Source: Aphrophora alni
Lineage: Eukaryota; Arthropoda; Insecta; Hemiptera; Aphrophoridae
NCBI GenBank assembly: GCA_963513935.1
Contig: OY740769.1
Coordinates: forward strand, 103,519,762 to 103,583,761
Reading direction: 5' to 3'
DNA length: 64,000 nucleotides
This document shows positions 49,725 to 60,349 of the stretch, piece after piece. Position 1 is the stretch's first letter. Each line of letters starts with the position of its first letter. The position numbers and the translations under genes are program-made. Under the pieces are notes generated by a model. It was not told where the DNA came from. It saw only the letters and a list, made by a program, of their open reading frames with translations, and did not search any database.

Positions 49725-50335
49725 TGCTTAGGGCGCTACGAGACATACCAAGAAGTAACAGCAAAAAATACTACAGTTACTGTACACTTGGACAAATTAC
49801 CAGCAGGAAAAATAATCAAAGTTAAATGCTTCATGAGTGGCCTCTGTGATTTACCATTTATTGGGACTACAGTGATAGTAAATACTATGATCTATCCATT
49901 GATGTTTCTAAACCATTTATTGCTGCCTTAACTGATAAAAAAAACCTTTACCCTCACCACTGGTGTGCGTCTGTAGCTGGTGACCCAATTCGTTAGAAGC
50001 GAAAAGATCTCACTACTGTTTTTTCAGTATAAACTCATTGAATATTCCATCCTCAATGCATATCTAAAGTCCAGTATTTTCATGGTCGTGGTACAGTCAA
50101 CACTTGGCAACTTGGCACAGTCAATTTGTACGGACTGGCTAATTTTCTAACTTTTCCTTTCCATCTGGCTCCGTGCTCTACAACTAAAAGCAACCATCCA
50201 ATGGAAACTTCTCTTGGACTCCTATCGTTAAGACCAAGGATTGATCAAGGGTGGAAACGCCAGTGTTGCAAGCAAGCTACCGTCCTTATTCAGACACGTA
50301 CTAGATTCGCTACATGAAGTTGATCAATGATTTTA
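49725..50335 (+). pseudogene. damaged coding-like region, unrecognised
   Basis: One plus frame reads WDYSDSKYYDLSIDVSKPFI then AALTDKKNLYPHHWCASVAG DPIR and a stop. After a frame change it reads VQYFHGRGTVNTWQLGTVNL and YGLANFLTFPFHLAPCSTTK up to the stop at 50317. Composition and length suggest about 180 residues of former protein with at least two lesions. I do not recognise the family. Candidates are a transposon protein or a processed gene copy. Confidence 0.35.
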
Positions 50336-50339
50336 TTAT

Positions 50340-53300
50340 TTGTATGTAGGTTTTGTTATGTATGAGGGTAAACCATGTAGTATTGTAATAACTCATTTAG
50401 ATCTTCTATAGCTATAACACTTGTGATTCATTATTACACAAATAGCTTCTAAAAGCTGAGAATTTATCACTTAATACGTATAAACATTATACTCGTATAT
50501 CAAAAAACATACACATACACGCACATAAAATATATATTTAACAAAAGAAACCAATATACAATTACGAACACGTCAAATGTAAAAATTAGATAAAAATGTT
50601 GTTAAAGAGAAAGTATCAACAAGTGGATTATTAACATTAATCTAACACTCTTGTACGTATATCAACACAAATATCCACATTCAATCGTGATTCCTTGACA
50701 AAAAATTACAAACATGCTAACGTTTAGCTGACAGCTTGTTTTAACAAGTATTCCAATACTCCTATGGAATTCAAAGAGATGGTAAATACAATATTAATAT
50801 TATTGTTACCTGGGAACTGTGCCAAATTTTAAATGTTTATCTTAAAAAGTATTTGATTGAATTTCAGAGCTGTTTTCCATTCACGGGATATTATTAAGCT
50901 AGAGCCATTATAGAAGCACCTATGACTTTTTCTCTTTTTTGATTCCGAAATACCGAACCAGACTTTATTTGGGAATAATATCCACTTTTTAAAAAGCTAA
51001 AATTACTCTCTTAAAAATATTTTTATATCTATAAAATATTACAATCTTTTTGTTAGAAAGCTAAAAAACTAGATGTAGACTAAAAATCTTTATTTATTAT
51101 TATTATTACTTTTCACATTGAGCTATTTTGATTTTGTGCACATCTGTTAAATTTGCTGCTGCGTTGTACAATAAAGATATTAACTTGTGAATGAGTGTAA
51201 GTGGGACAGATAGTTTTACTATTATGAATGACTGAGGGTGTGAAATTAAGCTTTGAATGAGTGGTACTGTAATATTTGTTTGTAATAGTAATATGGTCCT
51301 CTGTTACGGTATTTGTTTAAGTATTTGTATGGTTTGTACGGAGCTTACAATTAAATCAGCGACATGCCTATTTTCTTTTAAGTTTTAATAATGTTTTGTC
51401 ATTTTATTGATTCCTATGATATAAGTTTATGCCCAAATACTTCCAAGTGATTACTACTTAAGTTGCTCAATTATGAACAGACCCTTTCCGGGCTTGACAA
51501 GTTTACTAACGTTCCTAAAAATCATAGTCTTAGACTTATTAAGATTAACCTCAAAAATTTCTATTGTCGGATAAAAAAGTTGTTAAAAAAATTTCCTCAT
51601 TTTTTAGGTGTGATAAATATTAGTTAGTTTTTTTAATTTTATTTTTGTAACAAATTGGGTTGACCTTGAAAACGTAAACCAAATAAAGAATACAAAATAA
51701 ATTTTATTTATCTTTCGATACAAAACAACTTCTTCCTCGAAGCTTGACGTTTTTCAGATATTCACTTTTCTTAATTTAACTAACGCATCCTATATTTTAT
51801 TTAAATATATTTATATATACGTATATTTTAGGCTAATATAAAAACTTTGACGTTTGTTTTTTGTGGATAAAAGGCGCCAATAAATTCACCAGCTTGTTTA
51901 TGTCTTTGATATTCTTGGAACTGTCCCAGCAATAACTATCTATAGGGCAACTCCTCTGCCTGTTTTACTTTGACTAACATTTATGTAGTTCAACTTAAAT
52001 TTAAACGATGTAAATGTAATACAAATGTTAATGTTTATAAAGTTGTCAGGCATGTTGTACTGTACAGAGTGTCCTGGAATACGCGCAGAATATTTAGGGA
52101 GCTTTGTTATCCTTCTATGGATTAATGTGTATTTTTCCTAGGAAAAATTAATAACTTAGGAAATGTATTATGAAATATGTAGTCCAGATTTAGTGTACAC
52201 ATGTTTTATTTAACGTTTTAACAATATACGAAACAACAAAACTGTAAGTTATAAATTACAAATATTCAATGCTGAATATCTTGAAAATCATTCAACTTAC
52301 ACATTTAAATTATTTTCCTCGTTTAGCTAAATAAGATGCTATCGTCATTGTTATTGTAATTCAAAAGATAAAGAAATTGAAATGAATAGCTTTTAATTAC
52401 CTAGTAATTTATTATTTACAACACCTTGAAAATTAGAGATGTCGAATTTGTTTCAATGTGTAACATATATTCACTGAATAAAACAACAAATAAGAAGTAT
52501 CAAAATTGATTATGTGTTTAGATCAATCACCATAACATAACAATTATTTAAGTTATGTCTATATTCTAAACTTGGACATCCTCTGAACTACAATAAAGAT
52601 GTAGATATCAATGTTACAGGAGAATAAAACTTTTTTTACCCATTCTCCTTACTGGAGTGCTTTCAGTTATAATAAATAATCAATTTAATTGACATACTAA
52701 TTAACACAGTTAACAGACAGGACGAAATACAAATTTTGAGCACATAGATATAAACAATGATTATGAAACTGAATTGATCGACAGATTAATTCAGAAACAC
52801 GAGAAAAAGAAGTTACCAAAAAACAATACCAACCAGAAAAGAAAACAATACACGGCGACAGACATACTATACCAAAAACAAAATTTCCAATCTAACCTTC
52901 TGTTTGTTTTACTATTAAGATTTAGAGTAAAATAATAGTTGAGGACAAATTGTAGCAGTGTACTATTTGACCGCCACCGGGAAATGAATCCGACTAGTTA
53001 AAACGACGGTTGTAATAATACTCAATCTGTTTTAAATGTATAAAGTGTTTGTGTCTCAAGGTTAAATGTTTGTCAAATTTGTAAAGTAAGAAAAGAAAAT
53101 TCCTACTGAAATGACGCACGTGGTCATGGATGAACAAAAGCTGAAATGACCGTAGTGCACAAAAAGAAGAATAATAGGAGGTACAGACGTAAGTGTTTAA
53201 GTTGATTATTTATTATAAATATTTTGTCTCTAGAAAATATTTTGAAAAGTTAATGGCTTATTAAATATTCAGCGTTAAACATTAAATGAATTACAAATTT

Positions 53301-54180
53301 TGTAATGGTCGTTGTTTTAAAATTTATCTTTTAATTTTTTTTTTAACAAATTAAAAATTTACAAAACAAATCTGGAATCAATTTTGAATCTTTCTTCAAT
53401 GTTATAAATTTGCTTAGGTAAAATACAAACACATCGTTGTCAACGTATCTTTATAGACATTTTAAAACTATTTTTGTAATGAATTCACTCCCAAATTTTT
53501 GATACCCCTATACTAGATGTACGTGTACAGTAGCTTCATAGTATAGATGTTCTGCATGCCTGAATGACTTCCAAATAGTTTAATTAAGTTTTGATAATTG
53601 GTTAATACTAAAAAGACGTGCAAATCCTCCTCTTGTAATTAACTTCCACCCAAACATGAAATTAATGTTTGCGAATTATTACAAACACAAATATTACAAG
53701 AAACTAAAATCAATATGGTATTGTCTAACTAATTGTCACACTTATAAATCGTAAATTTAGATCTTAAAATATATCACAAGATCGATTATTATAGTAATAA
53801 TTATAGTATATTATAGTGACGATTGGTTTTAGGGATGGGTGAATGAGAATGTTTGTGCACTGTTTTTAAACCGTTTAATTTGTTTATATGGTTTGATACT
53901 ATTTTCCACTTTAGTAGCCTATAATTACCGATATGTAATTGATCATTTCGGTCGATAATTCCTGTATCACCAGTTTAAAGATATTACTACAAATTAATCA
54001 AATGACGTTTTTTTAAAAAATATTTTAACTTGACTTGACTTCGATCAAAGTTGTGAAGTTAAAATAAAAAGAAATTACTAGAGACAGATATGAATGCAAA
54101 TATTTTTACGGGTACGTTAATTTTCATTATTATTTTTTTTTTTTTAACTATATTCATAATTAAATAAACTGATTGAAACA
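50340..54180. other. AT-rich stretch, no gene seen
   Basis: No open frame above 60 codons occurs here. At 52066-52090 gtacagagtgtcctggaata resembles a CAGRGTG-type DNA-transposon tip, and no matching opposite end was found. The rest shows no structure. Confidence 0.5.
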
Positions 54181-54184
54181 TTTC

Positions 54185-54219
54185 CATCACAACTGACATA
54201 ACCTATGTCAGTTGTGATG
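54185..54219. repeat. perfect 16-bp hairpin with 3-base loop
   Basis: catcacaactgacata at 54185-54200 is followed by acc, then tatgtcagttgtgatg at 54204-54219, with no mismatch. Such a tight perfect palindrome is rare by chance. It could be a MITE relic, a replication-inversion product or a small structured RNA. The 80-codon plus frame at 54205-54447 begins in its right arm and has no recognisable motif. Confidence 0.9.
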
Positions 54220-54559
54220 TATATTAAAATATGTATTAAAATAATGCTATGTATATTTAAAATGTATCTATTGAGGAAAATTACGTTTTCTATGTCTGTC
54301 GTTGGCAGTTATATTAATTGCTTGGTTAATCTAAACATGAACGCTACAGTTACTTCTCTGTATATGACAGTTTACGTGGACTTTACAAATAAAAACGGAC
54401 CTTTCTACAGATGTTTTGGACTTTTAAACAAAACTCACTCTAAATAAATTTAAATACTTATAGAATTTAAAAGCAATTAAATGCACTGTTGTACGTAAAT
54501 GCACTTTTCTAGCGAAAATCCAGACCGATTTAGCTAATTTTTGGTTTATCACTCAGTTG

Positions 54560-54630
54560 CATGTATAAAAAGAAAAAAAATCAACTTCCCAGTTACATCA
54601 CTTTTATATACTAATTTCCCTACAGTAAGT
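54560..54630 (+). repeat. solo retrotransposon tail (shared with 25.08 kb)
   Basis: tcaacttcccagttacatca followed by cttttat is identical to 25081-25107, and the preceding a-rich stretch and the following aatttcccta match too. No RT text precedes it here, so this is either a strongly 5'-truncated insertion or a related short element. Confidence 0.65.
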
Positions 54631-54639
54631 TTGTATTTT

Positions 54640-55220
54640 TAATATAATAGAAAAGCCTGACTCTTACAAAAAAGAGTTTCTTAAAAGCACGTCTCTACAC
54701 TAGGTCTTTGAGGGGTCTTGTTTTTACATACATTTATTGTATTGAATATATCTATTTCTTAGCTAAAATAAATAAATTAATTAAAGCTTGTACACCGGGA
54801 ATCTTATTAGTAGAATTAATTAATGAAACTTAAGTTAATTAATTGCTGACATTCGATAAGATTATCAAATATTTTCTCTACTTTGTCTCTCAATGGAAGA
54901 TGTAATTTGATTTGAATATGATAAAGACTCAGACAACAACCAATAAATCTTCAAGACAAGTGTACCCTAGAGAACAGATGACTGTGATATGTTACTACAT
55001 GTGTTTTAACGGATAAATGCATTCCTCTTTGATTTATATTATCACTTCATACGTGACCACGATAAATGACAAAAACTACTTCAATTTCTTATCCACTTAC
55101 TTAATCACATACGATCATATTTTGTTGGAGACATTTTGAACAATATTATATAAATATTTCATATTTGAAAGTGGAGTACACTCAAAAATTTAAACAGGGT
55201 AAAAAACAAACTATTACGAA
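54640..55220. other. AT-rich stretch, no gene seen
   Basis: Nothing is recognisable beyond short A/T runs. Confidence 0.5.
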
Positions 55221-55224
55221 TACC

Positions 55225-55345
55225 TGCCTTGTAAACTAGAATACCCACGGCCATGCCTGGATCTATAATTATCCTAAGGAGAGGAAGGTAAAGTATCTGG
55301 GGGTTCCCTTAACAGCGTCTAGGAGTCCACGAAAATTGTCAAGAA
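55225..55345 (+). pseudogene. possible reverse-transcriptase fragment (VKYLGV motif)
   Basis: The frame PKERKVKYLGVPLTASRS PRKLSRTNVNQNRRYVV is open. KVKYLGVPL matches the 'VkYLGVxLD' motif that follows the FADD box in non-LTR reverse transcriptases. Downstream LGV the match is weak, and no other RT motif is visible. Confidence 0.35.
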
Positions 55346-55419
55346 CAAATGTGAATCAAAATCGACGTTATGTGGTCATCCAAGACTATGGAAAATCACT
55401 ATAAATAAAAATGTAGGTT

Positions 55420-56520
55420 CCAAATATATCCACATTGGTTGGATTAATCAAAATTATTGACATATTGATTTAAAATTAGTGTAAGACGCAAGGAGTCATA
55501 TGCCATACAACCGAAGATATTCTGTGTGCAGTGTGTACTTTTACTTCATTACAGTAAGAAACCCAACTAGGGGGAAAAAATTGGCTGAATTAATTATCAA
55601 TTGTACGAGATTAAAATTCATATACTTTCATTTAGTAGGATACTATATAAATTATCATAATAAGACAACTAATTAAATAAATAAATTTTCTGCATTGAAA
55701 CCCTGGTGGATTCTCTATAATTTAGTAAATGACGCAATAAGAAATCTCCAACAGTAGCGATTCTAACGTGAAGTGTTTTATGATGTTCACAACACTGATG
55801 CCCTTATCCTTATAAATGGTGGTCGACCACTGGGGCGATCTATGATACTTCTGAGATAAGAATATTGAAAACATACTTTAGAGTTACAGCCGTGACTATA
55901 ACTGAGAGTTCATATCTTGTTGAAATTTTAAAATTAATAACCTAATCAAATCGCAAATAAATGTAAATCACGGTTAAAAAATAATGAAAAAAACTAACCA
56001 AATATAACAAACTAAATCTTTGTCGTTAAAATCTAGAATTCAATTAAAAACTAATTACGCTCAAGTCTAGGACTTGTTTATGGCACAAGCAAAGCAAACC
56101 TAATTTGTGATTTAAACATCTTACAAAACATAATAAATTATAAATATTGTTAATTTTACAAATTGTTGATAAATGGAGATCCCCTTAGACCAACTTATCT
56201 TCCATAGTACATACATTAGGATAAACTCAGTAATAAACCAAAATACTTTTTCTTTTTTTTATTCTTGCAAGTAGTGAAGTGGGAAGACAGTGATCAATAT
56301 AATTTCCTGTTATTATTTTGTGTTTTAGATGAGTAGGTCCTACATCAACAGACAAATTCTAAAATTGACACATACGGAGAGAAAGAGAAAAGAGTAAGGC
56401 AAAATTGATGGGCGGGATACAAAAAGCCATGTCGGAGCTAAACCTACAATCAGTATATTGGGGAAACAGAAGAGGATGGATGCTGGGAACCGGAAGGAGC
56501 AGGACACCATGAAGCCGGAT
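55420..56520. other. AT-rich stretch, no gene seen
   Basis: A somewhat purine-rich patch at 56370-56520 (agaggatggatgctgggaac) precedes the MITE-like element. No gene or repeat is recognised. Confidence 0.45.
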
Positions 56521-56522
56521 AT

Positions 56523-57004
56523 ACAGAGTGATTCAAAATTGCACGGAAAATTTTTGGTGAGCTGATTCTACAACTAAAAATAAAAAATAAAACAAAAAAA
56601 AATGTTATGTTAGGTTAGGGATTCCAGTTCTGCATGCGTTAATTCGTTTGAAAATTATAATTCTATATTACAAATATTTTACAAGACGAGGAAATTTAAT
56701 ATTTGTAAAATTTACGGTTTCCGCGCTATTTGACTTTAAAATTATAAACAGTCTCAACCTAAAATATTTACATAAGTAGTAAAGTTATATATCCTGGTAT
56801 ATTGATTAACAATATCATAAACAAATCGTATACCAAATTTAAACTCATAACATTACTAATTTCAAAAGTTACCATTATTTTTTTTTAACACAAAACGGCC
56901 GACAGACGGAAAATTAAGGGACCTATGTTTATATACTTTTTTTCTTATTTTTAGCTCTGGAATCAGCTTCCGATAATTGCCGTGCAATTTTGAATCACCC
57001 TTAG
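56523..57004. mobile_element. MITE-like element with terminal inverted repeats (copy 2)
   Basis: The left end cagagtgattcaaaattgca cgg is mirrored by the right end ccgtgcaattttgaatcaccc. Inside, gagctgattctacaactaaa aataa pairs with the complement of ttatttttagctctggaatc agct, giving arms of about 58 bp. TA lies immediately left of CAGAGTG and right of CACCCT, consistent with a TA target duplication. The right arm (cacaaaacggccgacagac, tagctctggaatcag) matches that of copy 1 at 8.05-9.02 kb. At about 480 bp it has about half the length of copy 1 and codes for nothing. Confidence 0.75.
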
Positions 57005-57009
57005 AGATT

Positions 57010-57540
57010 TGTAAAAAAATTAGTGCAATTTTATTGCACAGATTATTTGAAAAAGTGTTGTAAGTAATGTAATTTAAATAAATAAATTTAAAATAATTTT
57101 TTTTAAGAGGAGTGGACTTACTAGAAAAAACTCATATTAAGGTGTATAATACTTTATTTTTTTTAACTTCTATGTTTGCCTTGTTATTTTGAAGGTAATA
57201 TTTATACTCTTGGGTTTTAGACCCTCTTCCAGTAATGTCAATTGCTTCAATTATTCTATCCTCAAACTTGCTTACCTCTCTGGGCTTCTCAGGATCAGTG
57301 TTATAAACGTTTAACTCATGAGATTATAACAAAGGACTTTTGCTTGTATCGAAATGTTATTTGAGATATTGAGAGATTCCATTTAGTGGAGTTGAATTAT
57401 AATTTTAAAGTGCATAGTCTGGGACATCTAATCTCTACTTTTCTTTAACTTTTATGAAAGGTTAAGACTAGTATAAAGAAAATATCCATATTTGATTTTA
57501 TTAATTAAAGTTGAAATAAAAAACATTCTTTATATATTTT
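57010..57540. other. AT-rich stretch, no gene seen
   Basis: I see nothing recognisable between the MITE-like element and copy B. Confidence 0.5.
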
Positions 57541-57544
57541 TCGA

Positions 57545-57960
57545 CTTATAGTATGGGTTATGTTTGGTATTTGTTTACTAATCTTCACGTTTAGTAACGT
57601 CATAAACCGTAAAAGTAATTTTTGACCTTCCGTCCATCCGTCGTCGTTGTCGTTTATACGTACGCATGATTAAGGCCACAAATATAATAACGATTAACAT
57701 ATTAAATTTGGTATAGGGGACTACTATAGTGTGTGCATATAAAACACAATTGAAATGCAAAAATTTTGACGTGAAAATATCAAAACGTGGTACTTTTACA
57801 CCCGTAGTTATTTTAAAACCGTTTTTCTCCTTATCTCGTGTATTAAATAACATACAACACACTAATTTACATTAAAATATGTAGACTTCAATTTCGCATG
57901 TAATTGTACAAAACTCTCTAAGATGACAAATAGTGAAGTTATCACCAAAAAAATCACCCA
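57545..57960 (+). mobile_element. left module of the satellite-bearing element (copy B)
   Basis: The pieces acttatagtatgggtt, tttactaatcttcacg, tccgtcgtcgttgtcgttta, gattaaggccacaaatataa, ttggtataggggactac, atagtgtgtgcatat and aacacactaatttacatt follow the order of copy A. The 94-codon minus frame (57578-57862) over it is not supported as a gene, because copies A and C do not keep it. Confidence 0.75.
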
Positions 57961-58029
57961 GGGTCGTCACCGACATGAGCGTGACGAGTGGAACCTCCTT
58001 CACATACAAGAACGAAGCGAGTGGAAAGC
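57961..58029. repeat. minimal 69-bp-like core of copy B
   Basis: agggtcgtcaccgacatgag then cgtgacgagtggaacctcct and tcacatacaagaacgaagcg agtgg resemble one to two diverged satellite monomers (cagggccgaa, aacgtaacgagtgg-ggctac, ttcacata, acaagaacg). This shows the core before or without amplification. Confidence 0.6.
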
Positions 58030-58345
58030 TATTTAATATATACACACCTGTTAAGCTAGATACGACCTAGTCAACGTTAAGAAGGTATATAAAATTACGA
58101 TGTTCAGAAAACCTGTGAAAAAAACTTATTTAAACAAACTTATTATATTAGTTAAGACCCCTTGACGTACCAAACAATTTATTATTTACTACAAGGCCCC
58201 AAAAACCAATTTTTGAGCATTGCATTTAGAGGATCTGCTTATATTACGGTTTATGATCGGGATGGGTAAGTATGATAGTGAACACCAACTTGTTTTACTA
58301 TCTCGATATCGACGGATTTTAATAAAACCGATACCAAAATAATTT
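58030..58345 (+). mobile_element. right module of the satellite-bearing element (copy B)
   Basis: It aligns piece by piece with 44330-44640 (aattacgatgttcagaaa, aaacaaactt, ccccttgacgtacca, gcatttagaggatctg, aacttgttttacta). With the left module it gives a complete short copy of about 800 bp. Confidence 0.7.
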
Positions 58346-58635
58346 GGATGTAGGGCCTAGATGATTATTATTTCTGTTAATATCAAATATAAACCTTATA
58401 AATCAACAATTAGAATCAAATTGCTGTATGTTTACAAATAATTAAAGTACTTATTATTTATAAACCAAAAACTAAAGAAAGACACCCCCCCCTCATCCCC
58501 TAACCCTCAAATACTGTAATAGTGTTAGGGTTCGACAAGAACAATAGTTGGTAAAGAGGGATAGGAAAGATAAAAAGAGAGGGATCTAACATGCGTCACG
58601 GTACAGTATCAGTAGTGTTTGTGTGAATGTAACAA

Positions 58636-58667
58636 CTGAAGATGATGACTTGGTTATTGAAACGTCG
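58636..58667 (+). ncRNA. hammerhead-like retroelement motif (degenerate)
   Basis: ctgaagatgatgacttggtt then attgaaacgtcgtc has the box order CTGA-GATGA, a potential short stem II, and GAAAC-GTCG as at 6.1 kb on the other strand. Stem II pairing is weak here. The frame at 58623-58859 reads through it and has no motif. Confidence 0.3.
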
Positions 58668-58859
58668 TCTTGTGTTTGTATTGCACAAATGAAATGCCTC
58701 TTGTGCAATTGTGTTTCTGTTCATTTGGTGAATGAAGAAAGGTGTAGATCCAGTTTGGATCATCGGGATTACCACACTCGTATGTTAAGTGTATCCCTGA
58801 TAAGAGAAGGGATACCAATAACATTGTTGGAGAAAATGTTGTACAAGACATTTAAGTAA

Positions 58860-59885
58860 CTATACTACAAAGAGACTATAACTTTCGCTTGGTTTCTGAT
58901 CGAAAATGGCGGTCGACAACATTAGTATTAAATTTTAAATTGATTAATCTTTTTAAGGTGTTGAACAACGATTTTTTTAAAGGGATTGGTCGTGCAGTAG
59001 TGATCTAAAATCAAATAAGTTCTTTTAAAAAAAAGTAAAAACTTTTGGTAAATGGAGGTGGGTAAAACCCGTATTTATGGACTAAGAACAAACAAAAACT
59101 TATTCCTCAGTTTAAATATATCACAGTTGTATCGTTATAAAACTCCTTTCCATTTATAAAAAAGGAGTTAATTATCTTTTAGAGACATAATTCAAACCTA
59201 CTTTTCAATAGCATATTCAAAGTCCATTACTGTAAGCTGGACTGCATAAAATGCTCCCAGTGTAGTTTCATTTCAAATAACAAGGCTTATTGTAATTTCT
59301 GCACCCTATTGGCACTTAGTGATGTGAAAATATTTTATCAGAGAAAATTGATATTGAAAGTTTAAATACTGAAAGTAATTTTCCAGTACATTGATTCAGA
59401 ACAAAACAAAGCAAAAATAAAAATACTACTATTTTAAATAGTAAAGTAATATTTCATTCAAATCTCAATTAATTATTAGTTCGAAAAACTTACTAAAATT
59501 TGTAGATCTATTCGAACTAAACTAAATACTTGTAATTTTCGAATTTCTTGTAAATTTTAATAGGTATAAAGTTAGTTGTAACTGTGGTTTTTGCCTATTA
59601 AAGTGGCGTGCATAATTTTATTTATTACCCGAAATAATCTATTTTGGTAAGTCTTCTTTAAAACGCACTGTGAAAGCTCTCCCCATTTGGCCTATATAAA
59701 TAACCAACTAATCATCCATCCGAATACTCTATTATGAATACACAGTGTTAAGACACTGTTAGGAATAAGTTAATATTAGGATAATATTAAGGCTATATTA
59801 GGAAGAAATCATATTCACAAAGCTCAGAATGACCCAACTATTGTGAAACAAGTAAAAAAAGTTGAAATGCTTGACTTGCAACAAA
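58860..59885. other. AT-rich stretch, no gene seen
   Basis: The sequence gaaaatggcggtcgacaac at about 58902 vaguely resembles an internal piece of the MITE family (aaaatggccgacac). The rest is unstructured. Confidence 0.45.
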
Positions 59886-59888
59886 ATA

Positions 59889-59994
59889 GTTAAATTATTG
59901 TATTAAAATTTTGTAGTTAAATTATTGTATTAAAGTTTTGTATTTAAATTATTGTATTAAAGTTTTGTATTTAAATTATTGTATTAAAGTACTG
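59889..59994. repeat. 27-bp minisatellite, four copies
   Basis: The unit gttaaattattgtattaaag followed by ttttgta starts at 59889, 59916, 59943 and 59970, the last copy being incomplete. Only a few bases differ among copies. Confidence 0.95.
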
Positions 59995-60225
59995 AACCAC
60001 TGATCTTGATTATTAATTGGAATTAAAGAACCCAGGCAGTTTAAAGGGCCGTTCATAGCAACACCAAGAAGCCCACAACAAACACAAGTTCTAGTGAGTG
60101 TTGCCGTCTAGTTGAGTCCGCACTTAAAAAATTAGTAATCTATGTTCGGAAAAATAAACGCGTTGTGTTTTCATGTCATTTATTTTAATCTGCTGACTAC
60201 GTCATTTAAGTGAATCAGTGCTCAT

Positions 60226-60252
60226 CTGATGATGGGATAGAAGTCCCGAAAC
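60226..60252 (+). ncRNA. hammerhead ribozyme-like core
   Basis: CTGATGA (60226-60232) is followed by t, then GGGA (60234-60237), the loop tagaag, TCCC (60244-60247), then GAAAC (60248-60252). These are the exact conserved boxes of the hammerhead core with a 4-bp stem II. Possible stem I text lies upstream (gtgaatcagtgctcat) and stem III text downstream (tcgccatattt), but I could not pair them convincingly. Hammerheads of this kind are known in Penelope-like elements and other metazoan retroelements, so a retroelement relic is likely. Of the three such motifs in the window this is the best preserved. Confidence 0.45.
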
Positions 60253-60331
60253 TCGCCATATTTAAAAGAACAAAATAGTTCACGTGACGGATTTAAAAGG
60301 TAAGATATTCTATATACTAAAAAATGAATTC

Positions 60332-60348
60332 AATAATAATAATAATAA
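60332..60348. repeat. (AAT)n microsatellite
   Basis: There are about six AAT units. Confidence 0.85.
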
Positions 60349-60349
60349 C

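Noticed and set aside
54205..54447. 80-codon frame after the perfect hairpin
   Set aside because: It starts inside the palindrome, has no recognisable motif, and has no supporting context.
57578..57862. 94-codon minus frame in copy B
   Set aside because: It lies in the left module, and the two sister modules do not preserve the frame.
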